Assembly: GCA_009760855.2 (NCBI GenBank)
Contig: WPIO01000014.1
Span: 250,001 to 314,000 of the forward strand
Length of the DNA stretch: 64,000 nt
Direction of reading: 5' to 3'
Origin: Cristatella mucedo
Lineage: Eukaryota; Bryozoa; Phylactolaemata; Cristatellidae
Shown: positions 1-9,689 of the stretch, piece after piece
Numbering within the stretch: position 1 is the first letter of the stretch
How the letters are laid out: each line of letters begins with the position of its first letter
Position numbers and translations under genes: made by a program
Notes under the pieces: generated by a model
What the model saw: the letters and a program-made list of their open reading frames with translations, nothing else
What the model was told of the DNA's origin: nothing
Database searches by the model: none

Positions 1-509
1 TATCCTCACTTTTTTGTTACCTTGATCTCTCAATATAGCTGTGTCCAACGCCTGCAGTAATTTCTAGCTGTACCAAAATGTGGTTGGCAGCGCTACAGAC
101 ACAAGTTCTGATGGCGATATCGCAAGGTTAAGTAAAAATAGATATAATTGCCGTGGGCATCTGTGCGACCGTTGCGACTGTTTGTTTGTTCGTCTGGCTA
201 CGCCTACTCCGCCGGCCGCGAGGAGTGGGCGTGGTTTATTCTGGACTAGTGTGCCTTCTTGACCTCCTAAAATGGCCTAGTAGTCCTAAACGTTTGCCGA
301 CCTTTGACCTACGGAATAGCCGAGGCAATAGGGCGAACTGTCAAAAAAAGGCCTGGCCAAAGCAGACCGAGTTCAGTATTGAAGAACTACATCAAGTGGG
401 AGCCGCTGGTAAACCACCGGAAAGCTGCTCTACTACCTCTGCACTTGAACTTAGGCCTGATTGAGTGACTTTTCACGGCTCTAGATTATGAGTCGGCAGC
501 TTTCAAGCA
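1..509. other. No recognisable feature
   Basis: I see no coding similarity or repeat family here. The short open frames have no recognisable domain and overlap one another in different frames. Confidence 0.5.
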
Positions 510-592
510 ATAAAAATAATGCATTTTTATAGCGCCCTCAGAGAAAGAAATCTCGTAGGCACTTTACGTGTGCTGCAAAGGAAGCACGGTCG
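510..592 (-). mobile_element. L2-A LINE 3' tail fragment
   Basis: On the minus strand this reads as the 3' end of the L2-A family: a CTTTGCAGCA-type motif, then GTAAAGTGCCT, then CTCTGAGGGCGCTAT and an AT-rich tail (TTATTTTTATT). The same order of motifs recurs at 5900-5985, 40410-40484 and 34420-34490. No protein-coding part remains, so this is a strongly 5'-truncated copy. Confidence 0.8.
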
Positions 593-1002
593 TCTTCAAA
601 ATGTCTTTCCGAAGCTTTCGAGCGAAAAAGTCACAGCTAGTATCTTCGTCGGACCGCAGATAAAAAAGATTATAGAGGGGACGGATTCGGCGAGAAGTTG
701 AACCGAACGAAGAAAACGGTTTCGGTGTACTTTTCACGACTTTTTGGGCAATCAAAGGGCTGGAAATTGTGAGCAGTAGGCACAGACTCTTATGACCAGC
801 TTTGGCGAAATGGGATACAGAAAGTCCTTCGAAGTCTACATCCTTGATGCTCAACTTGAAAGTGTTCAAGGAAAACAAGGAAGCTGACTCATCGTAGCAA
901 GCCGAGCGCTTTCACTAGGGTATACCAGACTTTGAACTTCATTACCAAGTACAGTACAACGAAAAGATTATGGGAGACTACGTCATGGGGGCTTCTTTGA
1001 GG
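593..1002. other. Unrecognised sequence between two LINE fragments
   Basis: A roughly 100-codon open frame lies on the minus strand (564-878). It overlaps the LINE tail and has no recognisable domain. I do not call a gene. Confidence 0.4.
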
Positions 1003-1690
1003 AAGAGTGAACTGCAGACTTTAGGAGCATGAACTGAAGGCCTGCACGGTCTGCATGAATTTCAACCTGAAATTCACTGCACGGTCTGCAGTGAATTTCG
1101 GGTTTGTTAGTGGCACCGCTAAACGACTTTAGTAAGAAAACTAGTGGTATGATGAGAAGCCTGAATAGAAATTATTTCGGATAGATATTCTGGAGCCAGA
1201 GAATGAAGGGACCTAAAGTCAGTGACAGAACCTCGCAGTCGATATACGGCTTGCTTTGAAGCTAGTGCAGATCGATAAGAAGTATTTTAATGTGGTATTT
1301 GCAACTTTCACAACAAAAAAGCCCAGCTGAAGAGGTTTTACCCACGTGGCGTGCTTGAAGGCAGGGAGGGATCAAAGCACAGATACAGCCGCGAGTCATC
1401 TGCATAGAAATGAAAGCCTAGATTGTGCTTTAGCGATTACACCGGTAAAAGGGCGAGTCTAAATTGCGAAAAGAAGTGGACCAATTACAGATGTTTGGCT
1501 GCTCGGATGGTTTTTGTGAGTTGGTATCGATACATTAAAATCACCGACTGAGGTGGGACTAAAACCATTGCAGTGCAGTGCCAGTGATGCCCTGAGGTGA
1601 TAAGATTGACGCTCAAAAAGGACTTTGTGATCAGAGGTATCAAACGCTGCTGAGAGATCCAACAAAAGAAGCAGAGAGACATTGCCTACC
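1003..1690 (-). mobile_element. L2-A LINE copy with reverse transcriptase remnants
   Basis: On the minus strand, 1459-1665 encodes LLDLSAAFDT..DH-type residues, which is RT motif A of the L2/CR1 clade. About 1380-1440 gives NLGFHFYADD, the catalytic YxDD-type motif C with the family's FYADD. These match the plus-strand copy at 34165-34760. Positions 1003-1310 match the downstream C-terminal and 3' region. The order of the pieces is not fully collinear, so the copy is rearranged as well as mutated. Stops and frameshifts make it non-functional. Confidence 0.8.
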
Positions 1691-4606
1691 TGTAAGTATC
1701 AGCATTCCTAAGAAGGTCGCACTCGCATACACACGCAGCAGTTCCAACTTGGTGTACTGATTAAAACTTAAACCTGATCGAAAGTTACTTACTAGGTTTT
1801 AAAGTCTTAATGGACTGCGTAGGTTCTAGAGCTTGGCTGTCCGCCGGCGTCCATGATCTCAAGAAGATTCGCTGAACAATGTATCCAAAGCTATGAATCT
1901 GTAATATAAATCTATAGCTCATTCCCATACAAAAGTCACTGGGAATTTGAACCTTACATTGCATTGCGGGGATTAACTTGCGATCGTAACCTTGTTTCCG
2001 CCACAGACCTCATCCCATAAACTTGGCCGAGAAGTGCTGTGAAACGGCAGCGCCAGCTAAACCAGCTGGATTACGGTGGATAACTATTATTAGCTATTGT
2101 ACGATTACATGATAGTTTATTACCGAGGCAGTATAGAATGCCGAGCCCCGAGATAGGCAGGGAGTCAGAATTCGAGAACCGGGACATCCGGGCATTGGAG
2201 CTGACTCAAGGCCACACAGCCGTCGGTGTACGTCATGGCCACTTTTGAATGTCAGTAGCCGTCCGGTGCTGTTAATGGACGTATCTGCATTTTGAATACG
2301 GGCTTGATATGTCAAGGTATGAGCGCTCTTCGTCGCTGCCGTGTTCGTGCCACTGCCAGCGTACCTGCGTGCTGTGGTACAGCACATACGAGTAGCTAGC
2401 CGTTCGGCAAGGTTCAGGCGTCACCGGTATTCGTGTTCGGCTGAGACTAGCACCGCTGCGAGCCGAGCGCAGCGTTTTCGGCCTAGTTCTGACTACACGT
2501 GGAAACTACACACCACTTTTGTCACCTTCAGTCTCTCCCTACTGTTTTGACTTTTCATATTCTATGTTGCTCTACGTTAAGGATACAGACTTGTTGCCAA
2601 GTTATTAGCGTATGCCTGTGAAAAATCACGGGAACTTCATGTGTTGGTATTGCAATGCAGGCCTCCGAGTTCACTAATCGCGTGAGTTTCGTATTTTATC
2701 TTCAATCGGTTTTACTACTGTTTCAACTTCATAACCTTTTTACCACTGCCTTACAATTTCAGTCCCTTCTCTAATTATTCTTAAAGGGTTTTGGATTTTT
2801 CCAGCGCTACGTATTTCGTTAGAGCTTGGTCATACAGGGCTGTTACAAAAACAATCGGTGGGAAAAATGCGGCAGCGCACTTTCAGCCGCCAATGGGTAA
2901 CCTTTTTCGCTAGCATCTGTATTCGCTAGATTTGCTTGTCTTTTCATAGGCTAATGGCTAGATTTCCTTGGCGTCACCACCGCAGAGTGGACGAGCACCT
3001 GCTTTTTAATGCCCTTCAGGACCCGCTACGTGAAACGGATTAACCGAGACACTTACTGCACCCAACCTTTCCGGGCTGAGCTTTGGAGAGCTGTTGTTTC
3101 GTAAATTACCATCCACACTACCTATTCGCATTCACTTATCAGTTACTCGATCACGTTGGGGTTTCAAGAGGCACACTTTCGGAGCCGGATTACTCTCTCC
3201 GTCTATCTTACTGTGATTTGCATGCATCCTGCAGCAACCTCTTTTATCTGCATGACTGAGACCGCCAGAAGCTTCTCTCAATACTAATTGTGCAACAATT
3301 TCAATTACCTTCCTAGTTACTCTACTTGTCAAATTTTTGCTCCATTCCGTTAGGAAACGCCCCCGCCCAATACCGGAGACAAGTCTCTTAGTCCTCCAGC
3401 TTAGAGACTATGTTGCAATAAGCTCCAGAATGCAGAAGAGGCTCATCACACTGGTCTGAATGATATCAGTTGTCTGGCATTTGTTATTACTTTTCGAATA
3501 TGCATCTCAAATGATTCTTTATGCCGCACTTAGTTTTTCTGTGGAACGTCAGATTTGGTTGATTTTGTTTATCAAAAAGTGAGTGCACTTTAACATTATG
3601 GACTTTTTATAGTGACATTTGCTTTCATAAATTGTGTGCGTTAATGCTTTTTAGAACAATTAGCCATTTTGTTGGCTGAAATAGTTATTAAAATCAACGT
3701 GTATTTGTGAACTGCAATTCCTAGGGAGTGTAAGATTTCTCTACACATACTCTGCTACATCTTCGGGAAATTCTCGAAGAAAGAGAGCGTTTATCGATTA
3801 CTACAGTAATCAAGCAGTGCTATCATCGGATGCAAACTGGGAGATCAGGATTAGACATTCGCACCTCTTATGGTGTGCAAGCCCTGTGTAGACAATTTGA
3901 GACAGTGGCTTAAAGGTCAAATTAAATTATTGCCATTTGGATACCAATGGTTTGGAGAGAATAAAGCGACCACGTTTCGGATTGCCATTTTTTCAGCACT
4001 AACGTGCAGGGCTTCAGCAAAAAGAATAAGCACTAGATTGAATATCCGAATCTACCGTCAGCGATGCGACCTGTACCGCACAGTGATGAAGTGGGAGTTT
4101 CTGTTTCACCTGTTACACTTGGGGATATATTGACAGACAAGTGATGCGATTTTAGCTTAAAGTGACTTTGATGACAACTATGATGCTTTTGATTTTTATA
4201 GACTTAAACTACTGTCAAAATCTGATCGTGATGACTTAGTGAGAGATCTTGACCTGCTCAAAGAATCTACTGATCTCTTTGGTTCTAGATTAGAAGATAA
4301 AAATGTTCTTTCGCCGGGTAATCAATTCAACATTTTCATGGTATGGAAATCGTGAAAAAGAGTTTATTCCGTACTTATCGACATAAGATTCACTAGTGTT
4401 TTGCAGAAACGCCAAAGGTCTACTACAGCTGTCAGGCAAGGACAGTGGTCGAGTGCTCGAATCTTACCTGCAGTCTCTATCTGCCGTTGACCTTGTCATA
4501 AGCGAAGCGTTCCTTGACCTTTGGTAGCGCGAAGCTCCCGCTAGGCTTCCTCTTCTGCCTCTTCCTGTTTTAGAGTTTTCCATATGCAACTATTTTGCTG
4601 AGTTTC
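1691..4606. other. Long stretch without recognisable genes
   Basis: Several 60-100 codon open frames exist on both strands (for example 2094-2387 minus and 3870-4133 plus). None shows a domain, a signal peptide or splice-bordered homology I recognise. I see no repeat family shared with the rest of the window. Confidence 0.4.
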
Positions 4607-4757
4607 GGCGGTGCGGTACCGACTGTGGCTCCGGCGGTGCGGTACCGACTGTGGCTCCGGCGGTGCGGTACCGACTGTGGCTCCGGCGGTGCGGTACCGA
4701 CTGTGGCTCCGGCGGTGCGGTACCGACTGTGGCTCCGGCGGTACCGACTGTGGCTCC
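4607..4757. repeat. 26-bp minisatellite (5 full units + 1 short)
   Basis: Five near-identical head-to-tail copies of a 26-bp GC-rich unit (GGCGGTGCGGTACCGACTGT + GGCTCC) begin at 4607. A sixth unit at 4737-4757 lacks 5 bp (TGCGG). Each unit contains a KpnI-type GGTACC palindrome. Because 26 is not a multiple of three, all three frames are traversed. They stay open on both strands, giving spurious repetitive translations. The array is uninterrupted and has no spacers, so it is not a CRISPR. Confidence 0.95.
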
Positions 4758-5280
4758 CTTTGCTACTTGCTTTTTTCGTCGCTGTGTTCGGCGAATGCGC
4801 CGAATAAATTCTGCTCGCTTTGCTCCTTTTTGTTCCAAGTTCATTGCTGTGAAAACTACCTGGTTCACAATGGCGGGAGGAAACCACAAGCTGTATATGG
4901 AAAATAGGTTTGCACCTATGAAAAATCAGGGAAAAACTTTGATTTCACTTCGTAAGGCCCGAGTGGCCGCTGACCACCTGGTGAGCCTTTCCACTGAATA
5001 CCGAGCTTAGAGCTCTCAGTTAATGGAGGAAAATATCTGTAGGAAGGAAAATAAAAACCTATTTCAAAATTAAATATAATAATTTTCTTATTAAATTGAC
5101 ATACCTTTAATATTACTATATCTATTTTTTCTGCACTGGGTTGCAAATAATAATTGCATTACGTATTCGGAACGTACAGAAGTGCAGCTCATCTTTAAAG
5201 TTATATTAGCTAATAGGTTTAAGCTCGTCCGGCATGACGGAGCAAGTACAGTTTACCCCGAAGTGGTATAGGCTGTGAAA
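4758..5280. other. No recognisable feature
   Basis: AT-rich toward 5040-5160. It does not continue the LTR retrotransposon that lies on the other side of the LINE at 5281. Confidence 0.4.
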
Positions 5281-5985
5281 ACTTTAAGTCGATGCTAAGA
5301 TCTGCAACTCACTGCTTACTGGCCTACCAGCATGTGCGATCAGACGATTGCAGCTGGTGCAAAACTCTGCAGCTAGGCTTGTCTGTCGTGAGCGTCGAAG
5401 TTGCCACATTACTCCACTTCTCACCGACCTGCACTGGCTCCCAGTCAAGCAACGGATTGACTTCAAGGTTCTGTCGCTCCCTTATAGGTCACTTTATTCT
5501 TTGGCTCCAGCCTATCTCTCAGATACGCTCCCCCATCAGGCCAAGCATCGTACCACCCGCTTTTCGGAATCCAACAGTCTAAAAATACCTTGTACAAACC
5601 TTAAATCCTTTGGAGACCCTGCATTTAGTTCGTATGCTCCCAAAGCCTGGAACTCCCACCCAACTTGTGTCAGAACATTCCCTGACCTGACCACACTGAA
5701 AAGGAACTTAAAAACACACCTATTTAGGAGAGCATTTAGTGGGTCCCTGTGATTCGTCCTTGATGTGCTTATGCGTGCTGACACTGTGCATGCTGCCACT
5801 AACCATATTTGCATGCTGACCCTGTGCATGTCACCCCTAACCCTGTTATTCATGTTGTTTGTTTATCAAGCATGACATTACTCACCATTCAATTGCATAT
5901 CACTTTGCAGCAAATGTAAAGTGCCTAGAGAGAGGTTGAGTTCTCTGAGGGCGCTTTATCAAGTGCGTTACTATTATTATTTTAA
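5281..5985 (+). mobile_element. L2-A LINE, 3' portion with intact C-terminal RT region
   Basis: Positions 5348-5752 encode about 134 residues of the L2/CR1-clade RT C-terminal region. They include LVQNSAARLVCRERR, HITPLL, LHWLPVKQRIDFK, LAPAYLSD and the terminal AFSSYAPKAWN..LKTHLFRRAF block. A 3' untranslated part of about 230 bp follows, ending CTCTGAGGGCGCTTTATCAA and a TTA-rich tail near 5985. This is the best-preserved C-terminal open frame of the family here. The copy is 5'-truncated, as expected for target-primed insertion. Its 3' end abuts the truncated LTR element at about 6010. Confidence 0.92.
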
Positions 5986-6019
5986 GACGCCTGCTCTGAG
6001 AGAGCGAGACAGCTTACAT

Positions 6020-6642
6020 TCACCCCACCCACTTCTGTGCGACGCGGGTCAGCTGGTCTGCTTTATTGTCAGACGATCGCACCAGAACCATCGAAGCCTG
6101 CAGTCCGAACTCAGACACCGTGTCGGCGATAAATGCTAGCCTGCGTCTGATGAGTGCGTCCTCTATGCCGTGGGCTCGTACAGGCTTATCCACCCACATA
6201 GTCTTTGTGGAGTTACAGACGGAGATACACACACAATAAGCAACTATTGTGCACATCCATAGATAGTCGCTGAATCTGACCGAATCTCTACCTGCCGCAA
6301 GGACCAAGCAATTGCCAGATTGAGACCCTTGGCGACGACCTCCAGCTCAGCAAGGATAATGTGGGCTACGACGTCAGCTTTCCGCAGCCAGGCGGCATCC
6401 TCTACTATTCTTCCTCCTATATCTAGGCACGTGCTGATCGCAAGGCTGTTGGCGTCACACCAGACGATACCTCTATCCGAATTCAGTACGTTCCAACTGC
6501 CTGAAATTGGATCTTCGGCATGCAACCGCTGCAGTAATTCACGCGTCATGGCCATGACATTTGAACCAACGACCGAATCCCAGCCGAAGCCGCCAGCGGC
6601 TCTCTTTAAGTCACTGCAGGCTGGACGAAGCCAGCCTGCCAC
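6020..6642 (-). pseudogene. RNase H region remnant, interrupted
   Basis: Positions 6642-6244 read AGGFGWDSVVG, VWCDANSLAIS and VEIRSDSATIYG, which are RNase H catalytic-Asp contexts. Positions 6190-6020 continue in another frame with KPVRAHGIEDALIRRRLAFI and SSDNKADQLTRV..KW, the typical RNase H end before integrase. The break between them coincides with a 37-bp stub of the L2-B LINE at 6191-6227. No integrase follows. Confidence 0.82.
6191..6227 (+). mobile_element. 37-bp L2-B LINE 3' stub inside RNase H
   Basis: CACCCACATAGTCTT then TGTGGAGTTACAGACGGAGA is nearly identical to the 3' end of the L2-B copies at 30480-30519 (plus) and 48126-48160 (minus), apart from an 8-base gap. The last 27 bases are identical to 30493-30519. 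Such a match cannot be chance. It is probably a very short 5'-truncated insertion followed by a CA-rich tail. Confidence 0.75.
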
Positions 6643-6693
6643 TGGAAAATGCCCGATAAGCTGACCACACCACGAAAATGGCTGCCGTCGTGA

Positions 6694-7390
6694 TTATGCA
6701 TCAGGCAATGCGATCACCACGCTATCGCTGCGCCAACGAAGCTCTTCACCTTCCTTCGGCCTGAATATGCGAAGTACGAGAACCCGTCCGTCGACGAGGC
6801 TTTCCGATGACTTCGCCTCCAAACAGAATGTTCGCAGCATGTCGGCGACCTCAGCATTTGAGACGACGCTGTTGTTGACAATAATGTCGTCAACAAATGA
6901 ATCGGTGTCAGCACGAACTAGCTCGTTCATGAACAGAACCTTGGTCATGATCGAGGTTATTATTTTCGGGGTGACATTAAGTCCAAAACCTAGTCGCAAT
7001 AGGCACACCGACGACCCTTGTACTCCACGACCTGATATTGCCAGAGAGCTGGGTCAACATGCACTTGCAAGTACGCTTTCCGCAGGTCAATTATGCTCAC
7101 GCTCTCGCACAGTAGTCTCCGTGTTCTTAGCTTAGTGCTACACACATCGCAGCTGGCCGTGTGACTCGAGATAAACTGATCTAGTTCTCTGTAGTCCATT
7201 ACGGGCCTCACCTTGACCTTACTTGCCTGTACGACGGCCATTAGGGGGATCAGGCCCCCCACAATGACCAGTAAATGGTTGCAACCAGCCTTCCCTGATC
7301 TAGTCGTCTACTTCTCTTTCGTAATCGGCACGAATGACCTCTGCCACATGGTACGAAGCGACATAATTTTTCAATTCTGTAGCGACAGCA
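6694..7390 (-). pseudogene. Reverse transcriptase remnant
   Basis: From right to left, 7390-7262 shows a WI..GWLQPF lead-in. 7262-6990 shows IPLMAVVQASKVKVRPVMDY (fingers) and then IIDLRKAYLQVHVD (motif A, catalytic Asp). 7008-6694 shows RLGFGLNVTPKI and SFVDDIIVN (motif C, FVDD in place of YxDD). The pieces are in order and share one ancestral pol frame, but frameshifts and a stop near 7290 separate them. This supports a Ty3/gypsy-like pol. Confidence 0.88.
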
Positions 7391-7870
7391 CTATTTATCC
7401 ACTCCCACTTGACTGATCAGCATCCCTGATGGGACAATCAGCACATCGGGCGTCAACGGTGCTACAGCCTGGTTCGCACAGGCAGACACCACCACTGTTG
7501 CATTGACACGCACTGGCCTTCGAACTTCTCTTTGGCCCATGAACTCAACTTGGCCAGCCGCTGAACCGATAAATACGCCGCCCAGCAGTTCAACGGCATT
7601 CATACCGAGCAGCAGCTCGAAACCAGAAACGACATCTGACACGAGGCAGTCGAGCACTATCGTCCGTCCGCAGAGAGCTACCGTCGCGACGCACGTGGAT
7701 TTGCAGACAGCAGTAGCTCCATTCATCATCACGACCGGCTCGCACGCTAGCCTCACCCTCGCAGGGTGTGAAAGCGGCGCCGAAATGATGGACCTCGAGC
7801 ACCCGTATCCACTCGTGAAGACGTCTTGGAGTTTTCGATGAGGACACGGTACCAAGGGAAGACGTGCCAA
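7391..7870 (-). pseudogene. Retropepsin (aspartic protease) remnant
   Basis: The CSRSIIS segment, the hydrophobic core and the LLLGMNAVELLGGV block match retrotransposon proteases. The catalytic Asp-Thr-Gly reads as VDTG in a different frame at about 7797-7812. A one-base loss in a G run separates it from the rest, so the active frame instead carries SGYG. The enzyme would be dead. It sits between gag and RT, as expected. Confidence 0.75.
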
Positions 7871-7925
7871 AAAGAAGGTAAAGCACCGGCGCAGTAATGC
7901 ATGCTCTCCCCTACTAGTTTTTTGG

Positions 7926-8138
7926 CTAGTTCGGTACGACGGCCCGATCTGAGCAGTTAGTAGCGAGATGTTGAGTGCTCCCGCAGACGTAGCAGTGCTT
8001 CACACGGCTGCGGCGCTCGGCTTTGGAAGGACAGTCACGACTCATGTGACCGACGGCCTTGCACAGGAAACACACAGCATCCCGGTGAGCCGGTTTCCCT
8101 AGGCATGTAGTCCCGAACGAGCGCCGAACGCAAAGCAA
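7926..8138 (-). pseudogene. gag nucleocapsid with two CCHC zinc knuckles
   Basis: Two CX2CX4HX4C knuckles are visible in one frame, CFLCKAVGHMSRDC and CYVCGSTQHLATNC, separated by a basic linker. Both keep all metal ligands. They would bind element RNA during packaging. They lie between the capsid-like and protease regions, as in Ty3/gypsy gag. The flanking frames are disrupted, so no intact gag remains. Confidence 0.85.
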
Positions 8139-8625
8139 CTATCTGTTGCACTCGGAGTGCCGCTCTCCTTCTCGACAAGAATATGCATCGGCATGTCAAC
8201 GAGGCTGCCTGAGACCTGTAGCTGCTTCTTCTCGGCCTCCGGAAGTCCAGCGGCAAAGGTGCATTTAACGAAATCACCAGCCCAGCCAACCGATTTAAGT
8301 TCGACCAATAAACATATACGTTTTGGCCTTCCGCAAAGCGACGCCAGGTGAACTCCTCGTAGGCATCAAAACAATTAGGCGAGAACGCTGCTAGCACCGC
8401 TTCCTTTACCATGACATGGTCCTCCTCAGCCGCCCCAGGGACGCCTTCGTATACGGCGTACGCCCTACCCTTAAGAAAAAGTGGCAGAAAATTTCCCAAG
8501 TCATCAACTCGTTGAGTCTTGGCCAATCTCTCGAACCAAGTCAGCCACTCGGTGAAGTCTCCGGTCTCAAATGGCAAAACTACTGCTGCCGTCAATTTTA
8601 CGTTTACACTCATCTTCGTGCCCAA
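8035..8625 (-). pseudogene. gag-like capsid region of the LTR element
   Basis: The first roughly 120 residues from 8625 look like a retrotransposon gag/capsid: FETGDFTEWLTWFERLAK, FLPLFLKGRAYAVYEGV and AFSPNCFDAYEEFTWRRF. The capsid reading leaves frame near 8310 and continues in another frame (8308-8099, with CTFAAGLPEAEKKQL). A frameshift has therefore broken the gene. The call rests on pattern resemblance and on its position directly upstream of the zinc knuckles. Confidence 0.75.
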
Positions 8626-9240
8626 ATAGCTTGTTGTTTTAAGTCTGCTCGTCAGAACGTACGCGACAGCACATAAAACGCCAAAGCGGATTCACCAAGA
8701 CGTATATTCTCGCTGCCCCCCCCCCCCGCAGCGCTCCCGAACGAAGCCGTCCGGCCCTCCGCCAACGTCCGTACTGCCCTTAAAATGTACTACGTCGCAA
8801 GCCATGATTGAGGCGGACTCACTGACTTACTATCTAACTTAGAATACATTGTTTATTATTGAAGTTGATTTGATAGACCTGTGCTCTTTCAAAGTATTTA
8901 AGTTAATATTCCTTTTAAGCTATCCAGGCTTTAATTGCATTTAGGTAGATAGGTAGATTTCCCTTTAAACTCCACTTCTCGCCTTCCGTTTACACGACTT
9001 CTGTTTACAGGACTCAACATTCGCACATAAAATCGTAGAGGTTAATTGGCTATCTTAATTGCTGCCATGCTCTCAGTAATCTTCGCGATATCTCCGTGTA
9101 TTGATGCGGCTTCTACAACGCGTTAACTCTGCTTCGAGGTGCTAGTTCCACCAATAGCCGTCATACGTCTAAAGGGATTGACGCCCGTTGCGATCGCTTT
9201 GTTTCAGGCGAAGGACTTTAGCTAAAGAGCCGCCATGGTG
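8626..9240. other. No recognisable gene; poly-C run
   Basis: A run of 13 C is at about 8716-8728. This would be the leader/LTR side of the LTR element, but I see no convincing LTR end or primer-binding site here. Confidence 0.4.
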
Positions 9241-9254
9241 CGTTCGTAAGACTT

Positions 9255-9260
9255 CCTCTC

Positions 9261-9334
<74 letters not shown>

Positions 9335-9538
9335 CTCTCTTTCTTCTGTTCCTGTCTCTCTTTCTCTCTCTCTCTCCCTCTCTGTCTCTATTGCTGTCTC
9401 CGTCTCTGTCTGTCTGTCTGTTTCTCTGTCTGTCTGTCTCTTAGTCTCTCTGTCTCTCTCGGTATCTCTCTGTTTCTCTCCGTCTCTCTGTCTCTGTCTG
9501 TCTCTCTGTCTCTCTGTCTGTCTCTGTCTGTCTCTGTC

Positions 9539-9600
<62 letters not shown>
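9255..9600. repeat. (CT)n microsatellite, imperfect, about 345 bp
   Basis: Two nearly pure CT blocks (about 9255-9328 and 9548-9599) flank a degenerate CTGT/CTCC-rich middle. Apparent Ser/Leu and Arg/Glu open frames on either strand are products of the repeat and not genes. Confidence 0.97.
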
Positions 9601-9603
<3 letters not shown>

Positions 9604-9640
9604 CAAAGCGGCTACGGGGCACTGCAAGCGCCAGGCCGAG

Positions 9641-9687
9641 TTTGCTATATCAAAATCAAATGTATTATTATTGCCATTATTATTATA
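9641..9687 (+). mobile_element. L2-A LINE tail remnant
   Basis: CTATATCAAAATCAAATGTA followed by TTATTATTG and TTATTATTAT resembles the extreme 3' end of L2-A (compare 17965-18000). It is very short, so the call is tentative. Confidence 0.5.
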
Positions 9688-9689
9688 GA

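Larger units (their letters stand above)
6010..8625 (-). mobile_element. Decayed Ty3/gypsy-type LTR retrotransposon interior
   Basis: Reading leftward on the minus strand, the order is gag, two CCHC knuckles, protease, reverse transcriptase and RNase H. That order with no integrase before the RT is the Ty3/gypsy arrangement rather than Ty1/copia. The reading frame is broken repeatedly (near 8310, 8140, 7800, 7270 and 6240). The element stops right after the RNase H C-terminus at about 6010-6020, where an L2-A tail begins. Integrase and both LTRs were not found. It is a fossil and not a cellular gene. Confidence 0.88.

Noticed and set aside
4607-4757. CRISPR array
   Set aside because: Units are directly contiguous, with no unique spacers, in a eukaryotic context.
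9218-9627. Arg/Glu-rich frames
   Set aside because: Complement of the CT tract.
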